This document shows, piece after piece, positions 60,501 to 64,000 of a DNA stretch of 64,000 nucleotides. The DNA is from Marchantia polymorpha subsp. ruderalis (lineage: Eukaryota > Streptophyta > Marchantiopsida > Marchantiales > Marchantiaceae). A program made the position numbers and the translations under genes. The notes under the pieces are model-generated. The model ran no database searches. It had not been told where the DNA came from and saw nothing but the letters and a program-made list of their open reading frames with translations. Within the stretch, counting starts at the first letter, position 1; every line of letters starts with the position of its first letter. The stretch spans positions 14,156,001 through 14,220,000 of the forward strand of contig AP031357.1 in NCBI GenBank assembly GCA_037833965.1. The letters are read 5' to 3'.

Positions 60501-62581
60501 CCTTCAAGGCATTCAACGGGTTGAAAGAGGCAGGAAAAATGAGCTATATATTAAATGACGCCAGGAGAACATGAAGCAAAAACAGGAAACTCATTGTATG
60601 CAAACTGAGATACCTGTAAACGGCATCATTTGGAAGGCAAAAAGGATACTGTCTCTTCGCTATTCAGCACTCCAGCACCAAAACAGTCGAGACCGGCAGT
60701 TACCGATAACGAAACACTTCTGTGTTCCAGAGGAGGGAATCCCATGGTACGTATCTGTGAGCAGTCATTACTACGGCTTCATGCTCACCATTATGAAAAT
60801 CGACGCATTTATCAAGATAATCGAAATGAGAGAATTTATCAGATGACTGAGAAACGCATGTAGATAAAGGGAAGGAGGAGAGGTGAACCTTGAAGACTCC
60901 ATTCGTCATGTACTCCCCTTCTGCTACTATGACACAATTCTCTGTAAAAAATCCTGTTGTGATCTTGTGGATATTCGCAGCTAAGGAAATGATGGACATG
61001 AGGATGCTGTTACAAAAGTGAACGTCAACTATTATGCAGAACTCATACACAAGGTAAAAAATGGCGGAAGTGCTGGTCTCATTCTATCAAAAAGAAGCAA
61101 GGCATTGTCATTCTTAGAGGATATTGCTTCAGAAAAGTCAACTGGGACGGAACCAGTAAGATCTTCCAGGCAGAATCGGTCGTCTTCCACTTGGTAAATT
61201 GTACCCATCACCCAGTGCTTTCCAGGGCACCCTATCAAGCCTTGTAGAGGCGTCAACTGGAGTTGGACAGCAAATGAGATATAAGGCAAAGAGGCCATTT
61301 TAGATAGAATGAAAAGAAGCAACCAGGAACATGTACCTCGATTCAAGGAGAGTCGCTATTGGTTTCAGAATCTACTTCACACTAATACATAAGTAAACTA
61401 TTCCTGCTGCGTTTTCAGGAACTTCACAAAGTTGCGAAACCAAATCAAAGAGCTGAAAGAGCAAATGACGTTAAGCCGCAAGAACATTCAAATTGCCAAC
61501 TTCCAACGCATGCACAGGGAGCATGAATCTGCGCATGTGCATGATACACTAGTGGGCTGAAGTTGCAACCCACTATTCATCTGAAGCCAGGGGGTGAATT
61601 TACGAGACAATTTTAAAGAATTGAACTTATGTAGGCTAACCTCGCAGCTGCCAGTTGCAGAATTGTTTCTACCGAAGGAAGGTTTGGTGAAGTGCCTGTC
61701 ACGCAAAACACGCTGTTGGAGTAATTGAAATCGGTCTCTGTACAGAGCTGCTTTAGCTGATGCTTCTCCGTGATTTGTCGGTAAATCAGGACACCTATGA
61801 ACATGCACGAGAACTTTACTTAAATTTTTTGTTTGCGTAGTAGAGTAGCGACACACCAATTTTGTAACGCTTCTGGACTTCGGAGCCTGTGAATTGAAAG
61901 ACGCGCCCTGCTAAACAAACCCTTGAATGCACAAATAAGAGGGCAATCTTGAGTTTTATATATACAGCTTAGTCTACCTGTACAGCAGTGGAAGCAGTTA
62001 AAGATTATCTTACTATGGTCAGGTGAGGTCTTACCTCTGGCTGAAAATCAACTTCCAGCGCAGTGGGGGAGAAGAACTTCCTACTAATACATTGCTCACG
62101 AATCACGAACTGTATGATCCTTAAGAGATCTAAGCCCACCTGTAGAAAGACTTTCTGACGTGATCGTAGCACAATTTGGGGAGATTAAAAACATCCACGA
62201 CGATCAGCCGATTTTGTTCGTGGACGTCCCCGCCTGCTGCGGCGGATAAAACCTCCAGAATTGCATCCTTGCTCACGAAGTTGCTCTTCACTGTTGAATC
62301 ACGACAATGAACAATTCAACAGAAGAACGAGAATTCATTTCAAAAAAATCACTGACAGGGAGCAGCTTCGAGGGAAAGCTGACAAGAGCACATGTGCAAT
62401 TGAAACCCTTACGTGAAGTCTTATCCATCTCGGAAAAAATGTCACTCAAGGCTTGATCTACGTTGGGCGCCTCTTCCAAGTGGCTCATGACCGCTTTTAA
62501 TGCATCTAGCGTCAGAGTGAGTCCACGCATCTTGAATTTTTGCTGCACCTTCCTCATGTTTTGCTGCTCCTGGACCCCCAT
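57597..62581 (-). CDS. POLE2: DNA polymerase epsilon subunit B (POLE2/DPB2), 13 exons
   Basis: This is the second subunit of the leading-strand replicative polymerase; it is also needed to assemble the CMG replicative helicase at origins. Exons (minus strand): 62581-62413, 62290-62140, 61794-61641, 61256-61125, 60966-60889, 60754-60650, 60288-60211, 59265-59135, 58853-58759, 58513-58414, 58302-58188, 58041-57931, 57737-57597. They join in phase to 519 residues, close to the usual 525-530. The N-terminal helical domain covers about residues 1-75. An OB-fold follows (WVMGTIYQVEDDRFCLEDL, KITTGFFTEN, GFPPLEHR), then the inactive phosphoesterase domain (PSLFIFMGNFCSHPCN, FIFIPGPDD, FASNPCR, HQSHLCPLPL, LRLYPLPHT, FSPGSFSHDGAFIAYRPG). 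Two introns are U12-type. The start is the first ATG of exon 1, 24 bases before KVQQKFKMRG, the conserved N-terminus. No break is seen, so the gene should be functional. Confidence 0.96.
57742..57764. repeat. AT microsatellite at a splice acceptor
   Basis: A run of alternating AT ends 4 bases before the acceptor of the last POLE2 intron (TTTTGCAG on the minus strand), so length changes here would alter the tract just upstream of that splice site. Confidence 0.85.
59648..59670. repeat. TCTTG microsatellite
   Basis: Four perfect TCTTG units lie within POLE2 intron 7, near the tRNA-like sequence. Confidence 0.9.
59786..59841 (-). pseudogene. Mitochondrial-type tRNA-Phe(GAA) fragment
   Basis: On the minus strand the sequence runs GTTTAGATAGCTCAGGTGG, TTAGAGCAAAGGA, CTGAAAA (anticodon loop, GAA), TCCTTGTGTCAGTGGTT. 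The acceptor 5' half, D arm and anticodon arm match plant organellar tRNA-Phe, closest in memory to the native mitochondrial gene. The T arm and 3' acceptor half are missing or scrambled, so it cannot form a tRNA. It is best read as a piece of mitochondrial DNA inserted in POLE2 intron 7. Confidence 0.75.
60289..60649 (-). other. U12-type GT-AG intron in POLE2
   Basis: Intron 6 starts GTATCCTTT, the exact U12 5' splice-site consensus. Its 3' end has TTTCTTGAC, one mismatch from the U12 branch-site consensus TTCCTTRAY, with the branch A 12 bases from the junction. There is no polypyrimidine tract. The flanking exons join in phase 0 as NSEET|MKLEQ, matching the family. Confidence 0.92.
60967..61124 (-). 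other. U12-type AT-AC intron in POLE2
   Basis: Intron 4 starts ATATCCTCT (consensus ATATCCTT) and ends CCAC, with TTCCTTAGC as probable branch site. No GT-AG alternative keeps the frame. Joining here gives VDFSEA|KITTGFFTEN, exactly the conserved POLE2 sequence. It is a 158-bp minor-spliceosome intron. Confidence 0.88.
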
Positions 62582-63350
62582 CTTTACGCTTTCGATCTCA
62601 GAACTTTCTCACCTCGACTCCCTGATGCTCTCTAGTCCTGACGCAGCTATGCCTGATTCAACCCATTGAACACCGGACAGTCGCATTCCCTCTGCTTCAA
62701 AAATCTGATATGATAGTGCGCACTAAATTCTACAGCCACAGACTTCTTTCACGCAGACGCGCAGAAAAATAGCCTGCTCCGCTCCGTCCTTCTACCGTGA
62801 CACAAATCCGAAAATCAATATCACAGCGCATTGACGCTTCCCAGAGCTCAGTGTTAGAAGCTCGGGACAAAGCTTGAAGCGTCAGGAGAAGTGGAACTGT
62901 GTCAGTCTTCAAGCTCGCTACTGCATGCACGTCAAACTTGCCGAGGTGCGTCGCATGAGTCGATATACCGACTAGCGATCATCACAGCTGTGAATATCAG
63001 AGTACGAATAATTTCTCGAGTAAAATTCGCCAGATGATCGTGGCTTTGAGCCGCGGTCGCCGATCCTCGAGCTGGGAGAAACAGCGCAGAGAAAGGGCGG
63101 GAAACCTCAAACCTTTGTCCTCGTGGCAATGCACAATCTGCTCCGCGTTTGTCGGATAGGACTTTTACCATTTCGATGTAGTAACTACAGAAAATATATA
63201 CAGTATCCACTTTACAGAGCTTGCCGAGGATTCTCCTGTGGCCGAACTTCATGTCTTGATTTGACAATAGGGGGTTTCAAGCTGGTCCCACGCAATATTT
63301 GGTGGATAGAGTCAAAACTTAGGCCTTTAATTGTCATTCTCTAAAATATT
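62582..63350. other. POLE2 upstream region, no other gene seen
   Basis: It should contain the POLE2 promoter and 5' leader (GCGTAAAG just before the ATG). No TATA box or replication-linked promoter element is obvious. A minus-strand frame at 62932-63267 has no recognised motif. Confidence 0.4.
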
Positions 63351-64000
63351 AGGAAAAAAATTTAAATTTCTAAGTGTTGTACGAGGATTGTATACATCCC
63401 TTGCATACAAAAAGTATAAGCTTTCAGATTTCACGCGACTATTTCTTATGTCATCGAGAAAACATTTTATTGGATTGCAGTAGAGGGTTATGGGTAGTTT
63501 GTGAAAGACAATTATGGGACACTGTAGCGTTGGCGATGACGTAGCGAACGGACAAAGTAGGTTTAGGTATGTAAGTTCCAATACAATACAATGTGGAAGT
63601 AAGCTACTCACATAGCCGTATAATTGTCTTATATGGGTATATTTTGTTTCAACGTAGATTGTATAGACAATAGTCTTTTCTTTCCAATTTTTTTAACATA
63701 TACATAGAATCTCAACACTATGGAAAGTAATACAAAAAATATGAACAATCTTTTTTTATCAGAATTTGAATGGTTTTATTATCATTTAGACATAGAATTG
63801 GAATTTTTTCTTCTGAAATCAAATTTTTTTATTACTTGATTAAATTTTGATATAGCTGATAAAAAAATGAAAATCATAATAAAAAATATGATTATTATTG
63901 TTTCAATGTTGATATAATATTTTATATTTTTGCAAGAAAAAACATATGCATGCCACTAAATCGCATATTGTGTTATTTTTATTTGATAAATGCATCAAAA
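63351..64000. other. Unassigned, becoming AT-rich
   Basis: No gene is seen; the last 350 bases are strongly AT-rich and resemble the gene-free AT-rich regions elsewhere in the window. Confidence 0.5.

Noticed and set aside
61795-62139. Extra POLE2 exons at 62083-62035 and 61886-61795
   Set aside because: They keep the frame but need a 56-bp intron and insert residues absent from the family. Splicing directly to 61794 gives FYRCPDLPTNHGEASAK, which aligns residue for residue with the conserved region.

Overview
This is nuclear DNA from a land plant. It carries a spliced gene with plant-like POLE2 sequence, plant-type TTTAGGG telomere-like motifs, Ty1/copia and LINE retroelement remnants, and hAT-like and MULE-like DNA elements. 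A coiled-coil ORF family at 30.9-34.6 kb, which I associate from memory with liverwort (Marchantia-type) genomes, makes a bryophyte my best guess. No database could be searched, so the species is unconfirmed.

Layout. 1-12 kb: mixed-composition DNA with a decayed LINE tail carrying RNase H (3.8-4.5 kb), a multi-part snap-back hairpin (5.84-5.91 kb) and a possible small secreted-protein gene on the minus strand (9.3-9.6 kb). 12-17.5 kb: a 428-bp hAT-like MITE, then a 2.8-kb terminal-inverted-repeat element (14644-17463) with a perfect 8-bp target duplication. That element holds further inverted-repeat structures, a copia-type LTR and a gag-like or NOI-like ORF. 17.5-28 kb: very AT-rich, gene-free DNA built from a long diverged direct duplication, a 72-bp minisatellite, shorter repeats and hairpins. 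28-37.4 kb: a decayed LINE (ORF1, APE-type endonuclease, reverse transcriptase, zinc knuckle). A 4.6-kb element with a broken coiled-coil ORF splits it, and that ORF is itself split by a 1266-bp solo LTR with a perfect 5-bp duplication. This is a three-layer nest. 37.4-43 kb: mostly unassigned, with two strong palindromes. 43.0-44.6 kb: an intact, GC-rich, intronless gene for a type II membrane protein that looks like a glycosyltransferase. 44.8-57 kb: gene-poor DNA with several copia and LINE remnants. 57.2-57.4 kb: a 251-bp hAT-like MITE. 57.6-62.6 kb: a complete 13-exon minus-strand gene for DNA polymerase epsilon subunit B (POLE2/DPB2).

Only POLE2 and the membrane-protein gene look like intact, expressed genes, and nothing suggests they act together. 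The main discoveries are two U12-type (minor spliceosome) introns in POLE2, one AT-AC and one GT-AG; a mitochondrial-type tRNA-Phe fragment in another POLE2 intron; the nested retroelements with exact target duplications; and the coiled-coil ORF element, the best candidate here for a poorly described mobile element.
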